Assembly: GCF_000820045.1 (NCBI RefSeq)
Contig: NZ_CDBJ01000079.1
Location: 62,001-126,000, forward strand
DNA from: Aeromonas rivuli
GTDB taxonomy: Bacteria > Pseudomonadota > Gammaproteobacteria > Enterobacterales > Aeromonadaceae
Direction of reading: 5' to 3'
Length of the DNA: 64,000 nucleotides
Position numbers and translations under genes: made by a program. The notes under the pieces were generated by a model. That model had not been told where the DNA came from. It made no database searches and worked only from the letters and a program-made list of their open reading frames with translations. Positions 49,515-58,608 of the stretch are shown piece after piece; the first letter of the stretch is position 1; each line of letters opens with the position of its first letter.

Positions 49515-51671
49515 TCAGGATGGGGTCGGCATGGTAGCGTCTTGGGACGCCGCGAGCAACCGGCTCTGGTTGGCCAGCGCCAGCAGCTCATCGGCCAGCT
49601 GGCTGATGAGATTCAACTGCTGGCTCAACATCAGTTGCTCCTCCGTGCTCTCCTGGGTGGGCAGGGGACAGCTGGCTTGCTCCGCCAGGGGGTCATCACC
49701 GGCCAGCTGGCCAGCGGCCAGGGCCAGGGTATGACTCAGGTGGCGGCTGATCTGGCTGAGCCCTGGGATGGGTTCTAGTTGATCCCGGTGGGCACCCAGC
49801 GCCGAGATGTAGGAGAGCAGGGCATGGTTGCGCCAGGTCAGGGTGAAACAGAGATCCAGGAAGCGGCGCCTGCGCTGGGGTTCGACCAGCATGCTCTGCC
49901 AGGCCATGGCCAGTTCGCTGTCGGCCAGGTGGGCATTCTTGCGGGCGATGCGGTAGTCGAGGGATTCATCGCGGCGCAGGTGCAAGCTGGCGAGCACGGC
50001 TTCCAGATAGCGGGCATTGGCCGACAGCGAGTTGGCGATGAGCTGCGGCAGGCGCTTGTACTGCCAGTCAGGCCAGAGCCAGGCGACCAGGGCATAGGAG
50101 AGCAGGCAGCCGAGCAGGGTGTCGAGCAGGCGGGGCCCCAGGATGGCGAAGCCGATGCCATCGAGCAGGTTGAATGCCATCAACACATAGAGGGTGATGA
50201 AGCAGACGGCGGCGCTGTAGTTGCTGCGCACCTGGGTGAAGAACAAGAAGGCGGCCAGCCCCATCACCACCAGCTGACCATGGAGAGTGGGCAGCAGCCA
50301 GAGAATGGGCACGCCGACCAGCAGGCCTGCGAAGGTGCCGAGCATGCGCTGCATCAGGCGGCGGCGGGTCGCGCTGTAGCTGGGTTGGCAGACAAAGAGC
50401 ACTGTCAGCAAGATCCAGTAACCCTTGTCCAGGTGGAAGGCCTGCAAGATGCCATAACCCACCACCAGTCCGAGCGACAGCCGCAAGGCATGGCGAAATA
50501 CCATGGAGTCGAGGCTCAGGTGCTGGCGCAACTGGGTCAGCAGGGGGATGTGAGGCGGCCTGGCCAGGGGGGGCAGGCTTCCTTGCGTCGCCGACGGGTT
50601 CTGCAGCTCCTCGGCGCTGGTCAGCAGCTGATTGATGCTGGCCAGATTGCGGCGCAGGAACTTCATCGGTGTCAGCAGGCTCTTGGGATAGTGCTGCTTG
50701 AGATGGGTGAACTCGAGCTGATCACCAAGGGCTTCCAAAGCCCAGCGAATGCGTTTGGGATGGCGGTAGGGGCTGTGCACCAGGATGGCGTAGCCGAGCT
50801 GCTGGCAGGCTTCCGCCAGTTGCAGCAGCACCTCCTGGAAGCCATCGATGACCAGCCCCTGCTTCAGCTCGGCCTCGAGCTGGCTATAGGGGTAGTGACT
50901 CGAGGTGGCACGCTCGTGCATCTCAAGGGCCAGCAGATAGAGGCGCAATAGACCCGCGAGTTCGGGGGCCGGTTGGCGGCGCTGGCTATGCAGCCTGGCA
51001 TTGAGCGCCGTCTTGGTGAGATTGAGGGAGCCGACCAGCTGAATATTGAGCTGGGCCAGGTTGTGGCGAATGGCCTGGGCGCCATGTTCATCGGCGGGGA
51101 AGAAGCGGGATTTCTCCCGCAGGTAGCGGGAGAGGGCAAAGTAACTCTGGGCAAGCTGTTCGTGCAGTGTCTTGTAGGGCAAGAGCCAGAGCCAGATGAG
51201 CGACACCACCCCGTACCAGAGGGCACCAGCAGTCAGCACCAGCGGTTGGTAGAAGAGATCCGGCGCCTTGGCGGCCCCCAGCATGGTGTAGATGGCGATC
51301 AAGAGCGAGCCGAAGCTGATGGTGGCGTAACGTTGCCCCAGGGCGCCGACCATGACGAACAGGAAGGTGGAGCCCGCCAGCCCGAGGGCAAACAACCAGG
51401 GTGTCGGAAACAGATACTGGACGCAGAGGGAGGCGAATAAGAAGCAAGCCAGCGTCATGGTCAGGTTCTTGACCCGTCCCCAGAGGCTGTCATCGGTTTC
51501 GGCGATGGCCCCGGCGACCACCCCGAGGGAGAGCAGCACGGTGAGCTGGATGTCGCCCACGACGAGGGCGATGGCGAGCAGACCCAGTATGGCGATGAGT
51601 ACCTTGAGGGCAAAGTAGACATGGCTGTCGGTGAGCAGGCGGCGCAGCAGGCCGGAGTATTCAACAGGCAT
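49515..51671 (-). CDS. yccS: YccS/FUSC-family inner-membrane protein
   Basis: 718 residues, matching the YccS/YhfK length (about 717). Two blocks of membrane helices (about 20-165 and 395-520) each followed by a soluble helical region, the FUSC layout related to aromatic-acid efflux proteins. Second block has [31 protein letters not shown] in sections, typical of YccS. Function not established; efflux is inferred from the family. Ends 20 bases before tusE, so probably co-transcribed. Confidence 0.9.
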   Translation of the reverse strand: MPVEYSGLLRRLLTDSHVYFALKVLIAILGLLAIALVVGDIQLTVLLSLGVVAGAIAETDDSLWGRVKNLTMTLACFLFASLCVQYLFPTPWLFALGLAGSTFLFVMVGALGQRYATISFGSLLIAIYTMLGAAKAPDLFYQPLVLTAGALWYGVVSLIWLWLLPYKTLHEQLAQSYFALSRYLREKSRFFPADEHGAQAIRHNLAQLNIQLVGSLNLTKTALNARLHSQRRQPAPELAGLLRLYLLALEMHERATSSHYPYSQLEAELKQGLVIDGFQEVLLQLAEACQQLGYAILVHSPYRHPKRIRWALEALGDQLEFTHLKQHYPKSLLTPMKFLRRNLASINQLLTSAEELQNPSATQGSLPPLARPPHIPLLTQLRQHLSLDSMVFRHALRLSLGLVVGYGILQAFHLDKGYWILLTVLFVCQPSYSATRRRLMQRMLGTFAGLLVGVPILWLLPTLHGQLVVMGLAAFLFFTQVRSNYSAAVCFITLYVLMAFNLLDGIGFAILGPRLLDTLLGCLLSYALVAWLWPDWQYKRLPQLIANSLSANARYLEAVLASLHLRRDESLDYRIARKNAHLADSELAMAWQSMLVEPQRRRRFLDLCFTLTWRNHALLSYISALGAHRDQLEPIPGLSQISRHLSHTLALAAGQLAGDDPLAEQASCPLPTQESTEEQLMLSQQLNLISQLADELLALANQSRLLAASQDATMPTPS

Positions 51672-51766
51672 GGGGGCAGAGAGTCTCTTGCGATACGAGG
51701 TCAGCAGTGTAACGCGAACGCCATCAAATGACCCTGATTTGGATCAGGCTGGCCGGGGAGCATGCA

Positions 51767-51792
51767 ATAAAAAACCCCGCCGAAGCGGGGTT
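51767..51792 (-). terminator. intrinsic terminator after yccA
   Basis: AACCCCGC and GCGGGGTT (51773-51780, 51785-51792) with a CGAA loop; minus strand reads into TTTTTTATT. Ends yccA ahead of yccS. Confidence 0.88.
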
Positions 51793-51800
51793 GGTGGTCA

Positions 51801-52457
51801 TCAGTTGCGGTTGCCGCCGAGCAGGCTGAGCAAACTCAGGAAGATGTTGTAGATGGACACATAGAGCGTCACGGTCGCAGAGATGTAGTTGGTCTCGCCG
51901 CCGCGCACTATCTGCTGGGTGGTCAGCAGGATGGCACCGGATGAGAACAGCATGAACATGGCGGACAGGGCCAGGCTCAGGGCGCTCATCTGCAGGAAGA
52001 TGTTGGCGACCATGGCCACCAGCAGCACCCAGAAACCGACGAACAGCATGCCGCCGATGAAGGAGAGATCCCGCTTGGTGGTCAGGGCATAGGCAGACAG
52101 ACCGAAGAAGGTCAGCGCCGTGCCGCCCAGCGCCGTCATCACTATCTCGCCGCCGCCATTGTTCATGTACATGTTGATGATGGGGCCAAGGCTGTAACCG
52201 AGCTGGCCGGTCAGGGCGAAGGTGAATACCAGGCCCATGCCATTGTCGCGGTTCTTTTCGGTCAGGAACATCAGACCATAGACGCCAACCAGGAAGATGG
52301 CCCAGTGCAGGGGCGGCATGTTCATCACAGTGGCTACCCCGGCGACGATGGCAGAGAAGCCCAGGGTCAGGGAGAGCAGCATGTAGGTATTGCGCAGCAC
52401 CTTGTTGGTATCACGCACGGCACCCTGGGTGCCGGTATAGACAGAACGGGTATCCAT
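51801..52457 (-). CDS. yccA: BI-1 family membrane protein YccA
   Basis: Seven-helix inner-membrane protein of the Bax-inhibitor-1 family; E. coli YccA is both substrate and modulator of FtsH. 218 residues (E. coli 219). Seen: N-terminal NKVLRNTYMLLSLTLGFSA, GQLGYSLGPIINMYMN, and C-terminal YISATVTLYVSIYNIFLSLLSLLG. ATG with AGGAAAAC upstream. Monocistronic. Confidence 0.95.
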   Translation of the reverse strand: MDTRSVYTGTQGAVRDTNKVLRNTYMLLSLTLGFSAIVAGVATVMNMPPLHWAIFLVGVYGLMFLTEKNRDNGMGLVFTFALTGQLGYSLGPIINMYMNNGGGEIVMTALGGTALTFFGLSAYALTTKRDLSFIGGMLFVGFWVLLVAMVANIFLQMSALSLALSAMFMLFSSGAILLTTQQIVRGGETNYISATVTLYVSIYNIFLSLLSLLGGNRN

Positions 52458-52743
52458 CTTGTTTTCCTCGTTGGTACTGGGGAGGACGAAACCAGTCGTC
52501 CCTTCAACCTATTGTATGGAGAACAAATGGGGATGACGAGAAGCAATTTCAAGTCGACCCCCAGATGCCTGGCAACACTATTCCAGAGCCATTATGTATT
52601 GTATCTGAACAAGGGCTGGTTGACTCCCCGACCTGCCCGCGTCGGTTTCACCCTCTGGCGAAGGTCGGCCTCTCCCTCATACCGACCAGCCTGCGGGTGC
52701 CAGCTACCGGGATCCTCGCCTCTTTCGACCACACACCAGGGCA

Positions 52744-53655
52744 TCACTGCTCGGGAGGCAGCGACCATTCGCCACTTATGAGCAGCGCCATCGCCCGCTC
52801 GGCCAGAGACGAGACATAGGCATCCTGACGCTGCACCAGGCCTATGGTCTGCTGGCGGGTCAGCTCGGGGATATCGATGCGCTGCAATCGGCCTGCCCAC
52901 TGTTGCTCAAAGTCGTGATACCAGGGGGCCAGGGTGAACAGATCCGTGCTTGAGACCGTCTCGAGTATGGTCTCCCAGGAGTTGGATTCGAGCATGACGT
53001 GGTGCAGATCCGAGCCATGGCTCGCCAGGATCTGTTCGGCCACTCGGCGGGCATGTACATCCTGGCGCGGTGCGGCGCTCCGGTAGGGGAGCAAGTCGCT
53101 GATACCGGGCGCCGCTATCTTGGTGAGCGGGTGGCCGCTGCGCACGACGACACACATCTCTATCTGCGTCAGGGGGCGGGCCAGCAGATTGGCGGGCAGG
53201 ACATCCGGCAGACCGGTCACGGCAAAATCGAGCGCGCCGGCCTCGACCAGCTCGAACAATTCGGCGCTAAAGGCCACCTGGATCTGGATCCGGGCGCCGG
53301 GTCTGTCATGGATCAATCTCGACAGCAGGCGCTGGCTGATATGGCGGGCGAGGGTCTGACCGACCCCTATCCGGACCCGGCCCCGCAAGCCTGCGGTCAT
53401 CTGGGTGATTTCGTGCTCGGCATCTTGCATGGCTACTCGGGCATGCTCGCTGTGTTTGCGCAATACCTCACCGACAGGGGTCGGCTCGACACCCCGTGAG
53501 GTGCGCACGAAGAGGGTGGTGCCAAGCTGTGACTCGAGCCGCTGAATGGCCCGGGTCAGTGCCGACTGGCTCATGCCCAGCTCGTCTGCGGCTTTGGCGA
53601 TGTTGCGGTAATCGCATACCAGCAAGAAGTAATCAATTTCGCGGGATAGCATCAT
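52744..53655 (-). CDS. LysR-family transcriptional regulator
   Basis: 303 residues: N-terminal winged helix (about 5-64, NIAKAADELGMSQSALTRAIQRLE), then an effector-binding domain (about 92-295). Divergent from the DUF1302/secreted protein/aldehyde dehydrogenase genes, so most likely their regulator. ATG 53655 or the next ATG (53652) starts it; no good ribosome site. An inverted repeat ATGCA-N5-TGCAT lies just upstream. The inducer cannot be deduced. Confidence 0.9.
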   Translation of the reverse strand: MMLSREIDYFLLVCDYRNIAKAADELGMSQSALTRAIQRLESQLGTTLFVRTSRGVEPTPVGEVLRKHSEHARVAMQDAEHEITQMTAGLRGRVRIGVGQTLARHISQRLLSRLIHDRPGARIQIQVAFSAELFELVEAGALDFAVTGLPDVLPANLLARPLTQIEMCVVVRSGHPLTKIAAPGISDLLPYRSAAPRQDVHARRVAEQILASHGSDLHHVMLESNSWETILETVSSTDLFTLAPWYHDFEQQWAGRLQRIDIPELTRQQTIGLVQRQDAYVSSLAERAMALLISGEWSLPPEQ

Positions 53656-53659
53656 CGAT

Positions 53660-53674
53660 ATGCATACCGTGCAT
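53660..53674. promoter_or_regulatory. LysR-type dyad in the divergent promoter region
   Basis: ATGCATACCGTGCAT: arms ATGCA and TGCAT around TACCG, containing the LysR T-N11-A pattern (T53661, A53673). It is only 4 bases from the regulator's start, which suits autorepression more than activation of the divergent genes. Confidence 0.35.
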
Positions 53675-53827
53675 GGTTATGGGCGTATTGGTCATTGAAA
53701 CACAGAGCGTGAGTTATTCACAATGATTTAACAATTTCGTCAACCTAGGCACTAGGGCGCGATTGTAGGCAGACCAGCCGGGCAAACCGGGTCCGGTCAG
53801 ACACAAATGGATTTGTGGAGCAACAAG

Positions 53828-55612
53828 ATGCGTAACACCATGCTATGTGTGATCCCGCTACTGAACGTGGCGAGTTTCCTCGCCCTGCCGGGCACGGCTC
53901 AGGGGGTTGAGTTTGAGGGGGCTGGCGGCAACGTTGTGATTAACGGTGCCATGACCATGGGGACCTCCATTCGTACCGACAATCGCGATCCCTCTCTGGT
54001 ATACGGTGCCAATGCCACGGCAGTGGGGATCCATGACGGGGCGAGCAGTGGTCGCAATCAGGATGATGGTGACCTTAACTACGACCGTGGTGATTCCGTC
54101 TATAAGGTGGCCAAGGGCTGGCTCCATCTTACCTATACCAAGGATAATTATGGCGTCGAACTCAGTGGCAAGGCCTGGTATGACGTAGGCCTGGAGAAGG
54201 GACCCGTGGCCTGGGGCAACTCTCCCGGTGGTTATCAGGGGGGGGAGCCGCTCTCGGACGAGGGCGCCGCCACCCGATCCAAATTTGCTGGGGCTGTGTT
54301 CAACGATGCCAATGTCTTCGGTCGCAATCTGATAGCCGAGATCCCGGTGAGCTGGAAGCTTGGCTGGCAGCGCATCGACTGGGGTAATCAGTATTATGCC
54401 TTCGGTGGCCTGCGGGATCTGATGCCGGTGGACTTCCCGGCCGAGCTGCGCCCGGGCGTCAAGCGGGACGAGGAGACACGGATCCCCATTCCGGCGATCT
54501 TTATCCGCGCCGAGCTGACGCCGAGCACGGCCCTGGAGGCATTCTGGCAGTTCGCATTCACGCCGAACTCCCCCAATCAGTGCGGAACCTTCTATTCCCA
54601 GGTTGACTTCGTGGCCCAGGGCTGTGATGTCATCACCATAGGCAACGCCTCGGATCCGCAGGCCATCAACAATGGCGTCGTGGTCAACCGGGCCGATACG
54701 CAGGACCCCTCCAACAGTGGCCAGTTCGGGGTTGCCCTCAAGCACAGGGTCGATGCACTCAATACCGAGTTTGGTCTCTATGCGGCCCAGTTTCACTCCC
54801 GCTCCAGCTACTACAGTGCGGTCAAGTCAGAGCGCCCCGCGGGTCCGCCGCTGCTCCCGGGGGATCCCGGCGGCAAGAACCCCGAGTACTTCACCGAGTA
54901 TCCGGAAGATATCCGCATGTATGCCCTCTCATTTGACAGCAAGTTGGAAGATACCAGCCTGTTTGGCGAGCTGGCTTACCGACCCAATCAGCCATTTCAG
55001 TACAACGCTGTCGATATCCTGAGCGGTTTTACCAGCAAGGGAGGGGCGACTCCGCTGCGCCCTCAGATCGACAGTCTGGCTCCGGGCGAGAGCTTCCATG
55101 GCTACGAGCGCCACAAGTCGATGCAGCTGCAACTAGGCAGCAGCATGCCATTCAACGCAGTGCTTGGCGCGGCAAAGGGTCAGTTCGGGATCCAGGGGAT
55201 CTACCGGCTGGTGCCCGATCTGCCCGATGTGGATAGCGTGCGTTTTCGTCGTTCCGATGTGTTCGGGCAGGGGCCGGTCAACGGCGACTGCACCGGTTCA
55301 AGCGTGCAGTGCTCGAGTGATGGCTATGTCTCGAAGCAAGCCTATGGCTACAGGGTGCAGGCCAATCTCGTCTATCAGAATGTGGTCAGCGGCGTGAATC
55401 TTATTCCCTCTCTGTTCTTCGGCCACGATCTCTCTGGCTGGAGTGAAGACGGCACCATACTCGAGGATCGCAAGTTCGCCATCCTCTCCCTCAAGGCCGT
55501 GTTGAACAGGGCCTATACCGCCGAGATAGCCTGGCTACCCATCTGGGGTGGTGACTACAACAACTTGCGCGACCGCAGTGTCGCCCAGGCCACCCTTGGC
55601 ATGCAGTTCTGA
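53828..55612 (+). CDS. DUF1302 family outer-membrane protein
   Basis: 594 residues from ATG at 53828 (GGAG 7 bases upstream; an earlier in-frame ATG at 53807 lacks one). Signal peptide (about 1-25, cleaved near GTAQG), then beta-strand-rich sequence with many aromatic residues, ending in LGMQF with a C-terminal Phe as in outer-membrane barrels. DUF1302 proteins are found next to genes for breakdown of hydrophobic compounds in Pseudomonas-like bacteria; DUF1302 usually pairs with DUF1329, which is absent here. Substrate unknown. Confidence 0.85.
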   Translation: MRNTMLCVIPLLNVASFLALPGTAQGVEFEGAGGNVVINGAMTMGTSIRTDNRDPSLVYGANATAVGIHDGASSGRNQDDGDLNYDRGDSVYKVAKGWLHLTYTKDNYGVELSGKAWYDVGLEKGPVAWGNSPGGYQGGEPLSDEGAATRSKFAGAVFNDANVFGRNLIAEIPVSWKLGWQRIDWGNQYYAFGGLRDLMPVDFPAELRPGVKRDEETRIPIPAIFIRAELTPSTALEAFWQFAFTPNSPNQCGTFYSQVDFVAQGCDVITIGNASDPQAINNGVVVNRADTQDPSNSGQFGVALKHRVDALNTEFGLYAAQFHSRSSYYSAVKSERPAGPPLLPGDPGGKNPEYFTEYPEDIRMYALSFDSKLEDTSLFGELAYRPNQPFQYNAVDILSGFTSKGGATPLRPQIDSLAPGESFHGYERHKSMQLQLGSSMPFNAVLGAAKGQFGIQGIYRLVPDLPDVDSVRFRRSDVFGQGPVNGDCTGSSVQCSSDGYVSKQAYGYRVQANLVYQNVVSGVNLIPSLFFGHDLSGWSEDGTILEDRKFAILSLKAVLNRAYTAEIAWLPIWGGDYNNLRDRSVAQATLGMQF

Positions 55613-55657
55613 TCTGTCAAAAGAAGCCGCATTTTAATTTAATCAACGAGGTAAACG

Positions 55658-57067
55658 ATGAATCTCACTCCTACTCTCCGCCATCTGACCGCGCTGGCCC
55701 TGCTGGCTGGTCTGTGCAACAACGCCTTCGCCTGGGATCAGGCCAAGGCCGTCGAGGAGGGCATCAAGGCCATCTCGGCCGGTAAAGATCCTATCCCGGG
55801 ACCGCGTAGCTGTTTCTGGGCCCGGGGCCCGGCCAGCGCCGATCCCTACATCAACATCGCCTACCCGGATGCGGCTACCTTCTACTGGGCCGCGGTGTTT
55901 ACCATCCCCGAAGGGGCCAAGCTCTCTCTCGAAGGGCAGTACCCCCACTCACGCTATATGTCGCTGATCAGCTATGACGAAGCCGGCCGCCCCCTAGAAT
56001 CGGTGGCCGACTATCTGATCAAACCGAAAGAGGGGGCGATCAACCCCTTCCTGACCGGGGCCGATCGTACTGGCAGTGCCCGTTCTTATAGCCTGAACGT
56101 CATCGATGCCAAGCCGGATCCCAAGCAGAAGACGGGCATGAACCTGGTGGGTGAAAGTCGTGACAGCCTGCACGCCCCCAAGTACGGCAAAGGCCCGGGT
56201 CAGCAAACTGTCCTGTATCGCATCTATGCCGCCGATCGGGGGCAGGATGAGACGGGAGGCGTGGGCCTGCCGACCCCCGTACTGACCCTGGCCGATGGCA
56301 AGGTGCTCAAGGGGGCCGAAGCCTGCCCGGCACTGCGAACCCGCCAGCCGCTGCAACTGGACCCTGCCGCCATGGCGGTGCCGATGGAGAAGTATCAGGC
56401 GCTGCTCAACGCCGCCGCCAAGCGTGGCCCCGCAGCCCCGGCGACCAACCCGCCGACCTGGTACCAGCAACTCGATCGGGAGGCGCTCTACGCCATCTAT
56501 ACCGGTGAACCGCTCAAGGCGGATGCCAGGCGCAGCGAGGGTGGCTTCTACCCCAACCTCGATAACCAGTACATCCGCACCATTCTTAATCGCAAGTTGG
56601 GCAAGGTGTTCGTGGTGCGCGGCAAGGCGCCGACTACGCCGAAAACCCTGGCCGGTGAGAGCAAGATGGGGGAGGGGGATCTGCGCTACTGGTCCTTCTG
56701 CTCGAATCAAGGCTTTGCCAATACTCGCGTCAACGACTGCGTTCAGGATGAGAATATTCCTGTGGGGCCGGATGGTTATTACACCATAGTGGTCAGCCGT
56801 GCCGAAGACAGGCCGCGTAATGCCACTCCCCAGTGCGGTGTCGCCTGGCTGCCGATGGCCGATGATGGTGATGGTGCCGGTGATGCCGATGTGACTGTGC
56901 TGCAACTGCGTCATATGCTCGGCACCGGCCAGTTCCAGCATGCGGTGCAGAATGTCGGCAAGCCCGGGGATGAAGCCAAGGACATGGGTGAGTACTACCC
57001 CCGTGGCCGCTATCTGTCGACTTCGGCCTTCGAGACGGCGCTGCCTTGCCTGATCGAGCAACGCTAG
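55658..57067 (+). CDS. secreted protein of unknown family
   Basis: 469 residues with signal peptide (about 1-25, NAFA cleavage before WDQAK) and mature part of about 444 residues with seven cysteines (for example SCFWARG, EACPAL, FCSNQG, NDCVQD, QCGVAW, PCLIEQ). Phrases FTIPEGAKLSLEGQYPHSRYMSLISYDE recall, very weakly, the DUF1254/DUF1214 type. I do not recognise it with confidence. GAGG lies before the ATG. It is 45 bases after the DUF1302 gene, so in one operon. Confidence 0.8.
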   Translation: MNLTPTLRHLTALALLAGLCNNAFAWDQAKAVEEGIKAISAGKDPIPGPRSCFWARGPASADPYINIAYPDAATFYWAAVFTIPEGAKLSLEGQYPHSRYMSLISYDEAGRPLESVADYLIKPKEGAINPFLTGADRTGSARSYSLNVIDAKPDPKQKTGMNLVGESRDSLHAPKYGKGPGQQTVLYRIYAADRGQDETGGVGLPTPVLTLADGKVLKGAEACPALRTRQPLQLDPAAMAVPMEKYQALLNAAAKRGPAAPATNPPTWYQQLDREALYAIYTGEPLKADARRSEGGFYPNLDNQYIRTILNRKLGKVFVVRGKAPTTPKTLAGESKMGEGDLRYWSFCSNQGFANTRVNDCVQDENIPVGPDGYYTIVVSRAEDRPRNATPQCGVAWLPMADDGDGAGDADVTVLQLRHMLGTGQFQHAVQNVGKPGDEAKDMGEYYPRGRYLSTSAFETALPCLIEQR

Positions 57068-57086
57068 CGATGGCTGAGGAGCAAAT

Positions 57087-58490
57087 ATGATGACAACACA
57101 GTTGGCATCGGCATTGGCAATGCAGCGCGCCGCCCGTCAAGGGCGGCCTGGGCCAGATTATGCACAGCGCCGCGCCGATCTGCTCAGCCTGCAGCGCTTC
57201 GTGCGTGACCATAAGGAGGCGATTGCCGAGGCCATCAGTGCCGACTATGGCCATCGCTCCTATCACGAGACGATGTTGCTGGAGGTCTTTCCGGTCATCG
57301 ATGGCATCAGCCACGCCTTGAAACATCTGCGCCGCTGGATGCGTCCCCAGCGGCGCGGCATCGATCGCCTGGTGTTTCTCGGTGCGCGCAATCGGGTGAT
57401 CCCGCAGCCCCTTGGGGTGGTTGGGGTGATAGTGCCGTGGAACTTCCCAATCAATCTCAGTCTGTTGCCGTTGACCTATATATTCGCCGCCGGTAACAGC
57501 GCCATGGTGAAGATGAGCGAGCACTCCCGCCATCTCGCCCAGTTGCTGATCGCGCGGATGCCGGATTACTTCCCGCCCCAGAAGCTGCAATTTTTCGAAG
57601 AGAGCGGCGAGGTGGGCATCGCCTTCTCCCGCCTTCCATTCGATCATCTGCTGTTTACCGGATCTGGCCAGACGGGGCGTGCGGTGATGGCCGCTGCGGC
57701 CCAGAACCTGTGCCCTGTCACTCTGGAATTGGGGGGCAAGGCGCCGGCCATTGTCTGTGATGATTTTCCCCTGCACACCGCCGCCGAGCGCATCTTGTAT
57801 GCCAAGTTTGTCAATGCAGGTCAGGTGTGTACCACTGTCGATCATGCTTATCTGCCGCAGGATAGTATCGATGAGTTCGTGTCATTGGCGCGGCGCATCG
57901 TGGCGGCTCGCTACCCGCGCCTCGATTCGCCGGACTACACCAGCATCATCGACTCGCGTGCCTTCGAACGGTTGCTGCACGCATTGGATGAGGCCCGCGC
58001 TCGGGGGGCCATCCTCATTCCTCTGCTGGAGGGGCCCTGGTTCGATCCCATCAGCCGCAAACTGGCTCCCCATCTGGTGCTCAATGCACCGGATGATTGC
58101 CTGTTGATGCAAAGGGAGATCTTCGGCCCTATCTTGCCGTTGATCGGTTATCGGCAACTCGACGAGGTGATCGAGCGGGTTAACGCCGGGCCTCGACCCT
58201 TGGCGGTTTACCCGTTCAGCTATCAGGCCCCTCGGGTTGAGCGGGTACTTGAGCGGATAATGTCCGGGGGCGTCTCGGTCAATGACGCCCTGTTCCATGT
58301 CGGTCAGCATGACCTGCCCTTCGGGGGCGTCGGTGAGTCCGGCATGGGCCATTACCATGGCAAGGAGGGGTTCGAGACCTTCTCCAAACTGCGCCCTGTG
58401 TTCTACCAGGCCCGCTTTTCGGGATTGAGGCTGCTGGCTCCCCCATATGGCAAGATCATCGATCGCGTGCTCGCGTTTTTGCTGCGCTGA
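57087..58490 (+). CDS. coniferyl-type aldehyde dehydrogenase
   Basis: NAD(P)-dependent aldehyde oxidation. 467 residues, class 3-like ALDH. Catalytic residues Asn119 (IVPWNFPINLSLLPL), Glu214 (TLELGGKAPAIV) and Cys248 (NAGQVCTTVDH) are present; C-terminal HDLPFGGVGESGMGHYHGKEGFETFSK is typical of coniferyl aldehyde dehydrogenases. Ends with a hydrophobic stretch (IIDRVLAFLLR) that may touch the membrane. 19 bases after the secreted-protein gene; GGAG before ATG 57087 (57090 also possible). Confidence 0.9.
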   Translation: MMTTQLASALAMQRAARQGRPGPDYAQRRADLLSLQRFVRDHKEAIAEAISADYGHRSYHETMLLEVFPVIDGISHALKHLRRWMRPQRRGIDRLVFLGARNRVIPQPLGVVGVIVPWNFPINLSLLPLTYIFAAGNSAMVKMSEHSRHLAQLLIARMPDYFPPQKLQFFEESGEVGIAFSRLPFDHLLFTGSGQTGRAVMAAAAQNLCPVTLELGGKAPAIVCDDFPLHTAAERILYAKFVNAGQVCTTVDHAYLPQDSIDEFVSLARRIVAARYPRLDSPDYTSIIDSRAFERLLHALDEARARGAILIPLLEGPWFDPISRKLAPHLVLNAPDDCLLMQREIFGPILPLIGYRQLDEVIERVNAGPRPLAVYPFSYQAPRVERVLERIMSGGVSVNDALFHVGQHDLPFGGVGESGMGHYHGKEGFETFSKLRPVFYQARFSGLRLLAPPYGKIIDRVLAFLLR

Positions 58491-58500
58491 GGGGCAAAAG

Positions 58501-58578
58501 AGAGGCGCTATCTCGCATTGATCGGCCAGCGCCTCTGCATCTTGAAAACAGCAGGCCCACAGTGATGCGGGCCTGCTG
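58501..58578. terminator. two successive hairpins between the ALDH gene and the GGDEF gene
   Basis: AGAGGCGCT (58501-58509) with AGCGCCTCT (58528-58536), then CAGCAGGCCC (58549-58558) with GGGCCTGCTG (58569-58578). Neither has a clear T-run. The two genes converge here. Confidence 0.6.
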
Positions 58579-58608
58579 TGCTGTGCTGTTCTGGGTGGGA
58601 GTCGGGGT

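Noticed and set aside
52458-52743. Search for a gene or RNA between yccA and the LysR gene
   Set aside because: No ribosome site, domain or stable terminator-type structure seen in the 286 bases.
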